Source: Gammaproteobacteria bacterium
Lineage (GTDB): Bacteria > Pseudomonadota > Gammaproteobacteria > Pseudomonadales > Porticoccaceae
Length of the DNA: 64,000 nucleotides
Direction: 5' to 3'
NCBI GenBank assembly: GCA_016708925.1
Contig: JADJET010000003.1
Coordinates: 186,001 to 250,000, forward strand
How positions within the stretch are numbered: the stretch's first letter is position 1; each line of letters opens with the position of its first letter. The notes below the pieces were generated by a model. That model saw only the letters and a program-made list of their open reading frames with translations. It had not been told where the DNA came from and searched no databases. This document shows, in pieces, positions 43,960-52,625 of this stretch. Made by a program: the position numbers and the translations under genes.

Positions 43960-44823
43960 ATGCCCAGCAGCATGACCGCCTTCGCCCGCGCCACCAGCCA
44001 GGTTCCGGGCGGCGCCCTGACCTGGGAGCTGCGCTCGGTCAACCACCGCTTTCTGGAGCCGCACTTCCGGCTGCCGGAAACCCTGCGCGAGCTGGAGATG
44101 CCGCTGCGCGACATCCTCCGTGAACGCCTCCCTCGCGGGAAAATCGACGCCACGCTGACCCTGACCGAGACCGCTGACGACGGCTGGATCGCCATCGACG
44201 AAAATCGCGTCAGCGCCTATGTCGGCGCCTGTGCGCAGATTGCCGTCCTGCTCCCGCAAAGCGCACCGGTTTCGCCATTGGATCTGCTGCGCATGCCCGG
44301 TGTGGTGCGTGTTGTGGCGCCCGATCGGGAAATGCTCGCGCGGGCGGCCACCGGGCTGTTTCATCAGGCGGTTGCGGAACTTGCCGAGGTAAGGCTGCGC
44401 GAAGGCGAACAGCTCGCCACGCTGATCCGCGACCGCCTCGATCGCATTGACCGGGAAGTCGAAAAAATGCGCGCGCTGTTGCCGGAGTTGCTCGCGGCGC
44501 AGCGCGCAAAGCTGCGCGCCCGCCTCGCTGAACTGATCGCACAGATCGACTCCGATCGCCTCGAACAGGAACTGGCCTATCTGGCGCAACGCGCCGATGT
44601 CGATGAGGAACTGGATCGTCTGGCAACCCACAGCGGCGAATTCCGGCGCGCGCTGGCGACATCCGGAGCTGTCGGCCGGCGCCTCGATTTTCTGTCCCAG
44701 GAACTGAACCGGGAGGCCAATACCCTGGGCTCCAAGTCCATCAGCACGGCGACCACCCAGGCGGCCGTGGAAATGAAAGTGCTGATCGAACAAATCCGCG
44801 AACAGGTGCAAAATCTCGAATGA
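43960..44823 (+). CDS. yicC: YicC family endoribonuclease
   Basis: 287 residues from the ATG at 43960 (a second ATG at 43972). N-terminal [37 protein letters not shown] and the C-terminal [29 protein letters not shown] are the YicC and DUF1732 signatures. E. coli YicC is reported as an endoribonuclease. Placed before gmk-rpoZ-spoT as is usual. Confidence 0.93.
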   Translation: MPSSMTAFARATSQVPGGALTWELRSVNHRFLEPHFRLPETLRELEMPLRDILRERLPRGKIDATLTLTETADDGWIAIDENRVSAYVGACAQIAVLLPQSAPVSPLDLLRMPGVVRVVAPDREMLARAATGLFHQAVAELAEVRLREGEQLATLIRDRLDRIDREVEKMRALLPELLAAQRAKLRARLAELIAQIDSDRLEQELAYLAQRADVDEELDRLATHSGEFRRALATSGAVGRRLDFLSQELNREANTLGSKSISTATTQAAVEMKVLIEQIREQVQNLE

Positions 44824-45489
<666 letters not shown>

Positions 45490-45559
45490 GCGAGATTTTG
45501 CGGTAAACTCATCGATTGCCGTCCAAACGGCATGTCACTGTCAACAATCGAGGCGAAAC

Positions 45560-45859
45560 ATGGCCCGTATTACCGTCGAAGACTGCCTGGAAAATGTGTA
45601 TAACCGCTTTGAGCTGGTGATGATCGCCGGCAAGCGCGCGCGCCAGCTCGCCACCGGCGGCAAAGAGCCGCTGGTGCCCTGGGAAAATGACAAGCCGACT
45701 GTGGTCGCATTGCGGGAAATCGCGGCGGGCCTGGTCGACCGCAGCATTCTCGACGAAGTTGACGAGGTTGAAGACTTCCTTTCGCTTGATCTCTCGCGGG
45801 TCACGGAGCTGCCGCCTTATGTCTTCGAGGACGACGCAATACTGGCCGGCGACGACTGA
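45560..45859 (+). CDS. rpoZ: RNA polymerase omega subunit
   Basis: 99 residues. [40 protein letters not shown] and [17 protein letters not shown] are the conserved omega sequence. It stabilises beta-prime and forms a ppGpp site with it. It is directly followed by spoT. Confidence 0.97.
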   Translation: MARITVEDCLENVYNRFELVMIAGKRARQLATGGKEPLVPWENDKPTVVALREIAAGLVDRSILDEVDEVEDFLSLDLSRVTELPPYVFEDDAILAGDD

Positions 45860-45875
45860 CCCGGAGGGGGCGTGC

Positions 45876-47984
45876 TTGGAGGGGGTCAGTTCGCTCGAAC
45901 AGAAACTGTCCACTTACCTGCCCGCCTCGCAAGTTCGGCGTGTGCTGCGCGCCTTCGATTATGCAAAGGCCGGTCATGAAGGCCAGCTCCGGCAAAGCGG
46001 CGACCCCTACATCTCGCACCCGCTCGCCGTCACCCACATCCTTGCCGACATGCACATGGACAGCGAAGGCCTCATGGCCGCGCTGCTCCACGACGTCATT
46101 GAAGACACCGAAGTAACCCGCCCCCAGCTCAACCGCCGCTTCGGCAAGACAGTCTCCGACCTGGTGGACGGGGTCAGCAAACTCACCGAAATCGAATTTT
46201 CTTCTCGCGCCGAACAGCAGGCCGAAAATTTCCAGAAAATGGCACTGGCCATGTCGCGCGACATTCGCGTGGTGCTGGTGAAGCTCGCCGACCGGCTGCA
46301 CAACATGCGCACCCTGGGTGTGCTGCCGCCGGAAAAGCGGCGCCGCGTCGCCCGCGAAACCCTGGAGATCTACTCGCCCCTCGCTCAGCGGCTGGGCATG
46401 AACGACATGCGGGTCGAATTCGAGGAACTGGGCTTCGCAGCGCTTCACCCCCTGCGCCACCGCCGCATTCGCGAGGCGTTGCGCAACGCGCGCGGCCGTC
46501 GCCTTGGGGTGGTGGCGGAAATCCAGGAAGCGCTCGAAAACCGGCTGCAGAGCGAAGGTATTGTGGCCAGCGTAACCGGTCGCGAGAAACATCTCTGGAG
46601 CATCTACCAGAAGATGAAGCTCAAGAAGCGCTCGTTCAAGTCGCTGATGGATGTGTTCGCGTTCCGCATCGTGGTGGATTCGGTGGACGCCTGCTACCGG
46701 GTGCTGGGTGTCGTCCACAACCTGTACAAACCCGTCACCGGCGAATTCAAGGACTACATCGCGATTCCCAAGGCCAATGGCTATCAGTCCCTGCACACGG
46801 TGCTGGTGGGCATGCACGGCGTGCCCATCGAGGTACAGATCCGCACCCGCGAAATGGACGACCTCGCCAACTACGGCATCGCGTCGCACTGGTTTTACAA
46901 ACGCGGGCCGGGGCCGATCGCCGGTAACCAGAGCCGCGCCAATCGCTGGGTCAAGGGCCTGCTGGAATTGCAGCGCCAGGCCGGCAACTCGCTGGAATTC
47001 ATCGAACACGTCAAGACCGACCTGTTCCCGGACGAGGTCTATGTCTTCACGCCCGACGGCAAGATCATCGAACTCCCGAGCGGCGCCACGCCGGTGGATT
47101 TCGCCTACGCCGTCCACACCCATGTCGGCGACACCTGCGTCGGCTGCGAGATCAACGGCCAGTTGAGTCCCCTGTCCCAGGCGCTGGTGAGTGGCCAGCG
47201 GGTGCGCATCGTCACCGCGCCCGGCGCGCAACCGAATCCGTCCTGGCTCGATTTCGTGGTCACTGCCAAGGCGCGCAGCGCCATCCGTCATTTTCTCAAG
47301 TACCAGCAGCACGACGAGTCCGTTGAGCTGGGCAAACGCCTGCTGGACCAGGCGCTGTCCCGCTTCGGCACCGGCTACCGGCAGATCCGCAAGTCCCAGA
47401 TCCGCCATCTGCTCAAGGAAACCGGCGCCAAAACTTTTGAGGGTGTATTGCAGCAGATCGGTATCGGCAGCCGCGTGGCCTACGCGGTGGCGAACATCCT
47501 GATTCCGGTGGCGGATCGCGGCAAGGTCGCGCCCAATCTGGATTCACCCATTCTGATCGACAACAGCCAGGGCCTGGTCATCAGCTTCGCGCGCTGCTGT
47601 TACCCGCTGCCCGGCGACCCCATTCTGGGCCACATCAGTCCCGGCCGCGGGCTGGTGATACACCGCGACTCCTGCAAAAACCTGACCGGCATTCGCGACA
47701 GTCGGGAAAAATCCCTGCCCCTGCAATGGTCGCCCACCGTCAAGGGTGAATTCCCGGTGGAGCTCAAGCTGGTAGTGGCGTCCGAGCGCGGTATCATCGC
47801 CACGCTGGCGAGCCGGATTGCCGAGCAGGACGCCACCATTGAGCGCATCAATGTGGGTGATCGCGACGCCGCCAGCATGGTCAACATCGTGCTCGCCGCG
47901 CGCAGCCGCGTTCACCTCGCCAACATCATGCGCCGCATCCGGACGCTTAAACCCGTGCGCTCGGTGCAGCGCGTCAAAAACTGA
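45876..47984 (+). CDS. spoT: Bifunctional (p)ppGpp synthase/hydrolase SpoT
   Basis: 702 residues from a TTG at 45876 with GGAGG eight bases upstream; this is exactly the length of E. coli SpoT. HD hydrolase domain: HPLAVTHILADMHMD, ALLHDVIEDTEV and LVKLADRLHNMRTL. Synthetase domain: EKHLWSIYQKMKLKKRSF, FKDYIAIPKANGYQSLHT. Then TGS (VFTPDGKIIELPSGATPVDF) and C-terminal ACT (IIATLASRIAEQDATIERI). It controls the stringent-response alarmone. The start 17 bases after rpoZ implies coupled expression. Confidence 0.95.
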   Translation: MEGVSSLEQKLSTYLPASQVRRVLRAFDYAKAGHEGQLRQSGDPYISHPLAVTHILADMHMDSEGLMAALLHDVIEDTEVTRPQLNRRFGKTVSDLVDGVSKLTEIEFSSRAEQQAENFQKMALAMSRDIRVVLVKLADRLHNMRTLGVLPPEKRRRVARETLEIYSPLAQRLGMNDMRVEFEELGFAALHPLRHRRIREALRNARGRRLGVVAEIQEALENRLQSEGIVASVTGREKHLWSIYQKMKLKKRSFKSLMDVFAFRIVVDSVDACYRVLGVVHNLYKPVTGEFKDYIAIPKANGYQSLHTVLVGMHGVPIEVQIRTREMDDLANYGIASHWFYKRGPGPIAGNQSRANRWVKGLLELQRQAGNSLEFIEHVKTDLFPDEVYVFTPDGKIIELPSGATPVDFAYAVHTHVGDTCVGCEINGQLSPLSQALVSGQRVRIVTAPGAQPNPSWLDFVVTAKARSAIRHFLKYQQHDESVELGKRLLDQALSRFGTGYRQIRKSQIRHLLKETGAKTFEGVLQQIGIGSRVAYAVANILIPVADRGKVAPNLDSPILIDNSQGLVISFARCCYPLPGDPILGHISPGRGLVIHRDSCKNLTGIRDSREKSLPLQWSPTVKGEFPVELKLVVASERGIIATLASRIAEQDATIERINVGDRDAASMVNIVLAARSRVHLANIMRRIRTLKPVRSVQRVKN

Positions 47985-47999
47985 AACCCGAGGTGCTTC

Positions 48000-48383
48000 T
48001 TGGCTGAAAAATCCGTCATTCACAGCGACTGCGCGCCCGCCGCCATCGGCACCTACTCCCAGGCGATCCGCACCGGCAACACGGTGTATCTTTCGGGACA
48101 GATTCCCCTCGACCCGGTCAGCATGCAACTGGTGGACGGCGACATGCGCGCCCAGATCGCACGCGTGTTCGACAATCTCGCCGCGGTCTGCGCGGCTGCC
48201 GGCGGTTCGCTCGCCGACATCGTCAAACTGAACATTTTTCTGGTCGATCTCGGCCACTTCGCCCTCGTCAACGAGGTGATGGCCGGCTATTTCTCGGCGC
48301 CCTATCCCGCGCGCGCCGCCATCGGCGTGGCCGCGCTGCCGCGGGCCGCCCAGGTGGAAATGGACGCGATCATGGTCCTGTAA
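48000..48383 (+). CDS. ridA: RidA family enamine/imine deaminase
   Basis: 127 residues from a TTG with GAGG upstream. Motifs: [46 protein letters not shown] and the active-site Arg in [21 protein letters not shown]. RidA removes reactive 2-aminoacrylate. It is next to spoT as in most gammaproteobacteria. Confidence 0.95.
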   Translation: MAEKSVIHSDCAPAAIGTYSQAIRTGNTVYLSGQIPLDPVSMQLVDGDMRAQIARVFDNLAAVCAAAGGSLADIVKLNIFLVDLGHFALVNEVMAGYFSAPYPARAAIGVAALPRAAQVEMDAIMVL

Positions 48384-48458
48384 CGCGGCGCCAGCTCCGA
48401 CGCTGCGCCGCACACTGCTATCGAAACACTTGTTTTCAGGCTCAGGAGGAACGTAGTC

Positions 48459-49130
48459 ATGCAGATCGACATCATTTCCGACGTCGTGTGTCCCTGGTGT
48501 TACGTCGGTAAAAAACAGCTCGAACGCGCGCTCGCCAAGCGCCCGCAACTGCAAACGGAGATTCGCTGGTTTCCCTATCAGCTGCATCCGGAAGCGCCGG
48601 CCGAGGGCTATCCCTACCGCGAAACCATCGAGCGCAAGTACGGGCGCCAGATGATCGACGGTATGTTCGCGCGCCTGACCGCGGCGGGCAAAGCCGTCGG
48701 CATCGAGTTTCAACTCGATCGCATCGCCCGCGGCGCCAATACGCTGAACGCGCACCGCGTGATCGAATGGGCCCGTGCGGCGGGCTGCGAGGACGCCATG
48801 GTCGAGGCCTTGTTCAAAGCGTATTTCTGCGCCGGCCGGGATGTCGGCAATCCGGAAACCCTCGCCGTCATTGCCGGCGAGGTCGGCCTGCCCGGCGCCA
48901 ACACCCTGGCGGAGCGGCTGGCGGGACCGGACGGCCGCACGGAAGTACTCGACCGCATGGCTTATTCCCGTGACCAGGGCGTCACCGGCGTGCCTTTCTT
49001 CGTCTTCGCCGGCACACTGTCACTGTCCGGCGCGCAGTCCGAGGAAACCTTCCTGCACCTGCTCGACCGGGCCGCAACCCAAGCCGGCGACACTACCGCC
49101 GCGCAGTGCAGCCCCGAGGGTTGCGTCTAG
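48459..49130 (+). CDS. DsbA/FrnE-family thiol oxidoreductase
   Basis: 223 residues with GGAGG upstream. MQIDIISDVVCPWCYVGKKQ gives the redox motif CPWC. IRWFPYQLHPEAP and GVTGVPFFVF (the cis-Pro loop) are typical of FrnE and 2-hydroxychromene-2-carboxylate isomerase relatives. It has no signal peptide, so it is cytoplasmic. It opens an accessory block between ridA and recG. The C-terminus contains a further two cysteines (AQCSPEGCV). Confidence 0.88.
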   Translation: MQIDIISDVVCPWCYVGKKQLERALAKRPQLQTEIRWFPYQLHPEAPAEGYPYRETIERKYGRQMIDGMFARLTAAGKAVGIEFQLDRIARGANTLNAHRVIEWARAAGCEDAMVEALFKAYFCAGRDVGNPETLAVIAGEVGLPGANTLAERLAGPDGRTEVLDRMAYSRDQGVTGVPFFVFAGTLSLSGAQSEETFLHLLDRAATQAGDTTAAQCSPEGCV

Positions 49131-49238
49131 CGGGTTCCAGTCTGACCGGCGTCACCAACAAACGCGTCCGGCCTATCCATAACATCGTGCGATCACCGCC
49201 GCGGGAGCGTCGGCGGCAATCGCATCACGGGGGTCACC

Positions 49239-50495
49239 ATGAAGTTCACCTGGTTCAATCTGATGCCCTGGCCGCATCTGCCCGCGGATTTCCGCAAGAA
49301 GCACCGCTCGGTGTGGGTGGATATCGATGCCAAGCTGTACGATCCGGTCAAGGGTCACGATGTCTACAACCAGTATCTCGACATGCTGGAATACGCCGAC
49401 GCGATGGGCTACGACGGCATCGGCGTTAACGAACACCACCAGAACGCCTACGGGCTGATGCCCTCGCCCAACATCATGGCGGCCGCCATTTCGCGCCGCG
49501 CACTCAATGCCGCCGTGGTGGTGCTGGGCAATTCGCTGTCGCTGTACAACCCGCCGATTCGCGTCGCCGAAGAATTCGCGATGCTCGATGTCATCACCGG
49601 CGGGCGCCTGGTGGCGGGTTTCCCGGTCGGCACCTCGATGGACACCAACTTCTGCTATGGCGACATTCCGGCGCTGACCCGCGAGCGCTACCAGGAAGCC
49701 CACGATCTGGTGCGCAAGGCCTGGCGCGAGACCGAACCCTTCGCCTGGAACGGCCGCTACACCAAGCTGCGCCACGTCAACACCTGGCCCAAGCCGATCC
49801 AGAACCCGCCGCCCATTCACATTCCCGGCGGCGGCTCGGTGGAGACCTATGACTTCTGTCTCGACAACGTCTATTCCTATTCGTACCTGAGCTTTTCCGG
49901 CTACATCCGCGCCAAGGCGCTGTTACAGGGTTACTGGGACCGTCTCGCCGAACGCAACGAACCCGATGCCTCGCCCTATCGCGCCGGCTTCGCGCAGACC
50001 ATCTGCGTCGCTGAAACCGATGCCCAGGCGGAAGAGCTCTACTCCGAGCACGTCAATTATTTCTTCAACCGCTGCCTGCACATCGCCCCCGGCTTTGCCG
50101 ATGCGCCGGGCTATCGCACCATCAAGACCATCAAGTCCGGCGCGCTGTCGCAGTTTTCGCCCAATTTCGAGGAGGCCTCCCACATGTCGTGGAAGGATCT
50201 GGTCGAGGGCGGCTTCATCATTGCCGGCAGCCCCGACACCGTGCGCGAGCGCATGGAAGACCTGATCAAGGGTCTGCGCGTCGGCAACATCTTCTGCCTG
50301 ATGCACGTCGGCGACATGCCGCTCGAAAAAACCAAATACTCGACGCGGCTGTTCGCCGAAAAAGTCATGCCCAAACTGCGCAACATGTGGCCCGAATACG
50401 CCGACGACACCCGCTTCTGGTGCCAGCCATTGACCAAACGCGCCACGCCCGGCCCCGTGTCCGACTACAACGCCGCCATCGGAGGCAACCGCTGA
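49239..50495 (+). CDS. LLM-class flavin-dependent monooxygenase
   Basis: 418 residues. A luciferase-like TIM barrel: MKFTWFNLMPWPHLPADFRK, DAMGYDGIGVNEHHQNAYGL, VVVLGNSLSLYNPPIRVAEE and EFAMLDVITGGRLVAGFPVG. Members use FMNH2 or F420 to oxidise organic substrates; cofactor and substrate cannot be assigned. It overlaps the alpha/beta hydrolase that follows (TGATG), so the two probably act in one catabolic step pair. Confidence 0.85.
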   Translation: MKFTWFNLMPWPHLPADFRKKHRSVWVDIDAKLYDPVKGHDVYNQYLDMLEYADAMGYDGIGVNEHHQNAYGLMPSPNIMAAAISRRALNAAVVVLGNSLSLYNPPIRVAEEFAMLDVITGGRLVAGFPVGTSMDTNFCYGDIPALTRERYQEAHDLVRKAWRETEPFAWNGRYTKLRHVNTWPKPIQNPPPIHIPGGGSVETYDFCLDNVYSYSYLSFSGYIRAKALLQGYWDRLAERNEPDASPYRAGFAQTICVAETDAQAEELYSEHVNYFFNRCLHIAPGFADAPGYRTIKTIKSGALSQFSPNFEEASHMSWKDLVEGGFIIAGSPDTVRERMEDLIKGLRVGNIFCLMHVGDMPLEKTKYSTRLFAEKVMPKLRNMWPEYADDTRFWCQPLTKRATPGPVSDYNAAIGGNR

Positions 50496-51280
50496 TGACT
50501 GCCCTGAGCCTGAACAAACTCAAAACCCATCACGCGGTGGTCGATGTACTGAGCGGCGGCAATGGCCCCGATCTGTTCTTCCTCCACGGCGCCGGCGGCG
50601 TCACCGCCGAAGATCCTTTTTTGACCGCGCTCGCGCAAAAGTACCGCGTACACGCGCCCCTGCTGCCGGGTTACGGCGCATCGGACGAGTGCGAGAGCAT
50701 TCGCACCATGCTCGATTTCACCCTGCACAGTTACGATGTGCTGGACGCGCTCGGGCTGCGCAAACCCATCGTCGTCGGTCACTCCATGGGCGGCATGATG
50801 GCGGCGGAAATGGCGGTCATCGCACCCCACGATATCGACCGCCTGTGCCTGCTGTGCCCCGCCGGGCTGTGGCTGGATGAATACCCGATGCCCGACATCT
50901 TCTCGATGGTGCCCTACGAACTGCCCGCCGTGCTGTTTCACGACGTCGAGGCCGGCGCCGCAATGATGACCGCGGGCGCGGATTTTTCCGATCTCACCTT
51001 CCTGCAGAACTTCCTGGTGCAGAACGCCCGCCAACTCGGCATGGCCGGCAAGATCCTGTTTCCGATTGCGGATCGCGGCCTGAGCGAACGCCTCTACCGC
51101 ATCCAGGCGAAAACCCTGCTGGTGTGGGGCGCGTCCGATCGCCTGACGCCGCTGCCCTACGGCGAAGCCTTCAAAAAAGGCATCGCCGGCAGCGAATTGA
51201 TCGTGATCGAAAAGGCCGGGCATATGCTGCCGCTGGAGCAGACTGACTCGGTGATTCAGGCGATGGACAAGCTGAAGTAA
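50495..51280 (+). CDS. Alpha/beta-hydrolase
   Basis: 261 residues. LFFLHGAGGVTAEDPFL is the oxyanion region, IVVGHSMGGMMAAEM the nucleophile elbow (GHSMGG, Ser catalytic), GASDRLTPLPYGEAF gives the Asp and EKAGHMLPLEQ the His. The architecture is that of meta-cleavage-product-type or ester hydrolases. Start ATG at 50495 overlaps the LLM stop, with GGAGG upstream. It likely hydrolyses a product of the monooxygenase; the compound is unknown. Confidence 0.85.
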   Translation: MTALSLNKLKTHHAVVDVLSGGNGPDLFFLHGAGGVTAEDPFLTALAQKYRVHAPLLPGYGASDECESIRTMLDFTLHSYDVLDALGLRKPIVVGHSMGGMMAAEMAVIAPHDIDRLCLLCPAGLWLDEYPMPDIFSMVPYELPAVLFHDVEAGAAMMTAGADFSDLTFLQNFLVQNARQLGMAGKILFPIADRGLSERLYRIQAKTLLVWGASDRLTPLPYGEAFKKGIAGSELIVIEKAGHMLPLEQTDSVIQAMDKLK

Positions 51281-51540
51281 ATCCAGCTGCCGGTGTCAGT
51301 GGGCGTAAGATACCTGCGGGCACCGGCAAGGACCGACACACCAGATAATTGGACATTTCGCGGAGGAATCATTGGAGAAGTCATGGAAGGATGCAATTTC
51401 AGCCAGCAACACCGCCGGAAAGGCGTTTTGCCGCGGCTCGCGTGCCAATACAATGCGGCCGCATCCTTGGTATTCTGCTGTGGAATTTTGGTAATGTGCT
51501 AGCGTCTTGGCTTGGTCGGGCAGAAAAGGGAGTCACGAAC

Positions 51541-51687
51541 ATGCTTGAAACAATCGCGATTATTTTGCTGGATTCTGTGGGCCCGGGATTGGTGTCGTCC
51601 TACACCATAGGCGGATTCATTCACCTGCTGCTGGTCGTAGCCGTCATAGTGATCCTCATCCGGGTCATTCAAGGCAAAAGGCTCTAA
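51541..51687 (+). CDS. Tiny lmo0937-type membrane protein
   Basis: 48 residues: MLETIAIILL, then VSSYTIGGFIHLLLVVAVIV and RVIQGKRL. This is the lmo0937 family pattern of two short helices. The first helix reads LLDSVGPGLV where the family has LLxxWxLGLV; an extra base near 51572 and a missing one near 51584 would explain the altered stretch while keeping the overall frame. AGGGAG precedes the ATG. Function unknown; often stress-induced. Confidence 0.7.
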   Translation: MLETIAIILLDSVGPGLVSSYTIGGFIHLLLVVAVIVILIRVIQGKRL

Positions 51688-51760
51688 TCCGTGCGATTCC
51701 AGCTCTGCTGGAAGAGCCTCCCAAATCGCCATTCAGGTTATGCCGCAAGGAGAAGGCAAG

Positions 51761-51979
51761 ATGAGTATGCAAAAGATTGCAGGGATCGTTCTGATTATCG
51801 GGGGCGCCTTCGCGCTCGCATATGGCGGCTTTAGCTACACCAAAGAGACACACACGGCTGACGTGGGTCCGTTGCATCTGTCGGTCGACGAAAAGGAACG
51901 CGTCAATGTCCCGATCTGGGCTGGCGTCGGAGCAATCCTGGTGGGCGGGCTCCTGCTGGTCGTGGGCAGGAAAAATTAG
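51761..51979 (+). CDS. DUF3185-like small membrane protein
   Basis: 72 residues from the ATG at 51761, with AAGGAGA upstream. Two helices: KIAGIVLIIGGAFALAYGGF and WAGVGAILVGGLLLVVGRKN, with a loop (THTADVGPLHLSVDEKERVN) between. Small proteins of this shape (DUF3185) are widespread in proteobacteria and often sit beside lmo0937-type proteins, as here. No function known. Confidence 0.7.
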   Translation: MSMQKIAGIVLIIGGAFALAYGGFSYTKETHTADVGPLHLSVDEKERVNVPIWAGVGAILVGGLLLVVGRKN

Positions 51980-52073
51980 CGGGTCACCTTGGGTTTGTAA
52001 CTGAACTGGTTGGCAGGCTGTCGAAAATTTTTGCCCCCGTTCCAGTTTTAGCTAATCCAAGACAAGATACGGC

Positions 52074-52418
52074 ATGAGCAATTCGCCGAAATGTCCAAAA
52101 TGTGGTTCGGAATATGCCCATGAGGACCGGAGCATGTATGTCTGCCAGGAGTGCGCCCATGAGTGGGCGCCGGGTACGATTGCCGTAGACATCCCGCACG
52201 ACGACGAAGTCGTGCGGGATGTCTACGGCAACGTGCTTAGTGACGGTGACGCCGTAACAGTGATCAAGGATCTGAAGATAAGGGGCTCGTCATCGGTGAT
52301 CAAAGTCGGCACCAAGAAGAAAAACATCCGACTCGTCAACGGGGACCACGACATCGACTGCAAAATTGACGGCATAGGCGCACTGCAGTTGAAATCCGAA
52401 TTTGCAAAAAAGACGTAA
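52074..52418 (+). CDS. yjdM: YjdM/PhnA-type zinc-ribbon protein
   Basis: 114 residues. The zinc ribbon [12 protein letters not shown]...[10 protein letters not shown] (four Cys) is followed by [40 protein letters not shown] and [17 protein letters not shown]. This closely follows E. coli YjdM (PhnA). Despite the old name it is not shown to be a phosphonoacetate hydrolase. A 21-bp perfect inverted repeat lies inside the coding sequence between its two domains. Confidence 0.93.
   Translation: MSNSPKCPKCGSEYAHEDRSMYVCQECAHEWAPGTIAVDIPHDDEVVRDVYGNVLSDGDAVTVIKDLKIRGSSSVIKVGTKKKNIRLVNGDHDIDCKIDGIGALQLKSEFAKKT
52182..52229. repeat. Perfect 21-bp inverted repeat inside yjdM
   Basis: Arms 52182-52202 and 52209-52229, spacer GACGAA. 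The arms begin GCCGTAGACATCCCGC. In mRNA this would make a very strong stem-loop in the middle of the gene. Confidence 0.9.
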
Positions 52419-52625
52419 CGCCGCCAGCCGGATCATCTCTGAAATATCCTGCACCTTTCGCCGTAGCAGGTGGTGACAGGGATGACGCCGACCCGGAGCA
52501 CGCGGCCAGCTGCGACAGGGACATATCAGTTGCGTTCGAGGGGGACCAAGCGCCTCGCAACAAGCCGGCTGGAAGCCGCCGGAGCTTTTCAATGCATCGC
52601 CGTGCCGGACTGCTAAAGTCGCCGC
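52419..52625. other. Intergenic region before recG
   Basis: About 200 bases with no recognisable gene, hairpin terminator or operator. It should carry the recG promoter. Confidence 0.35.
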
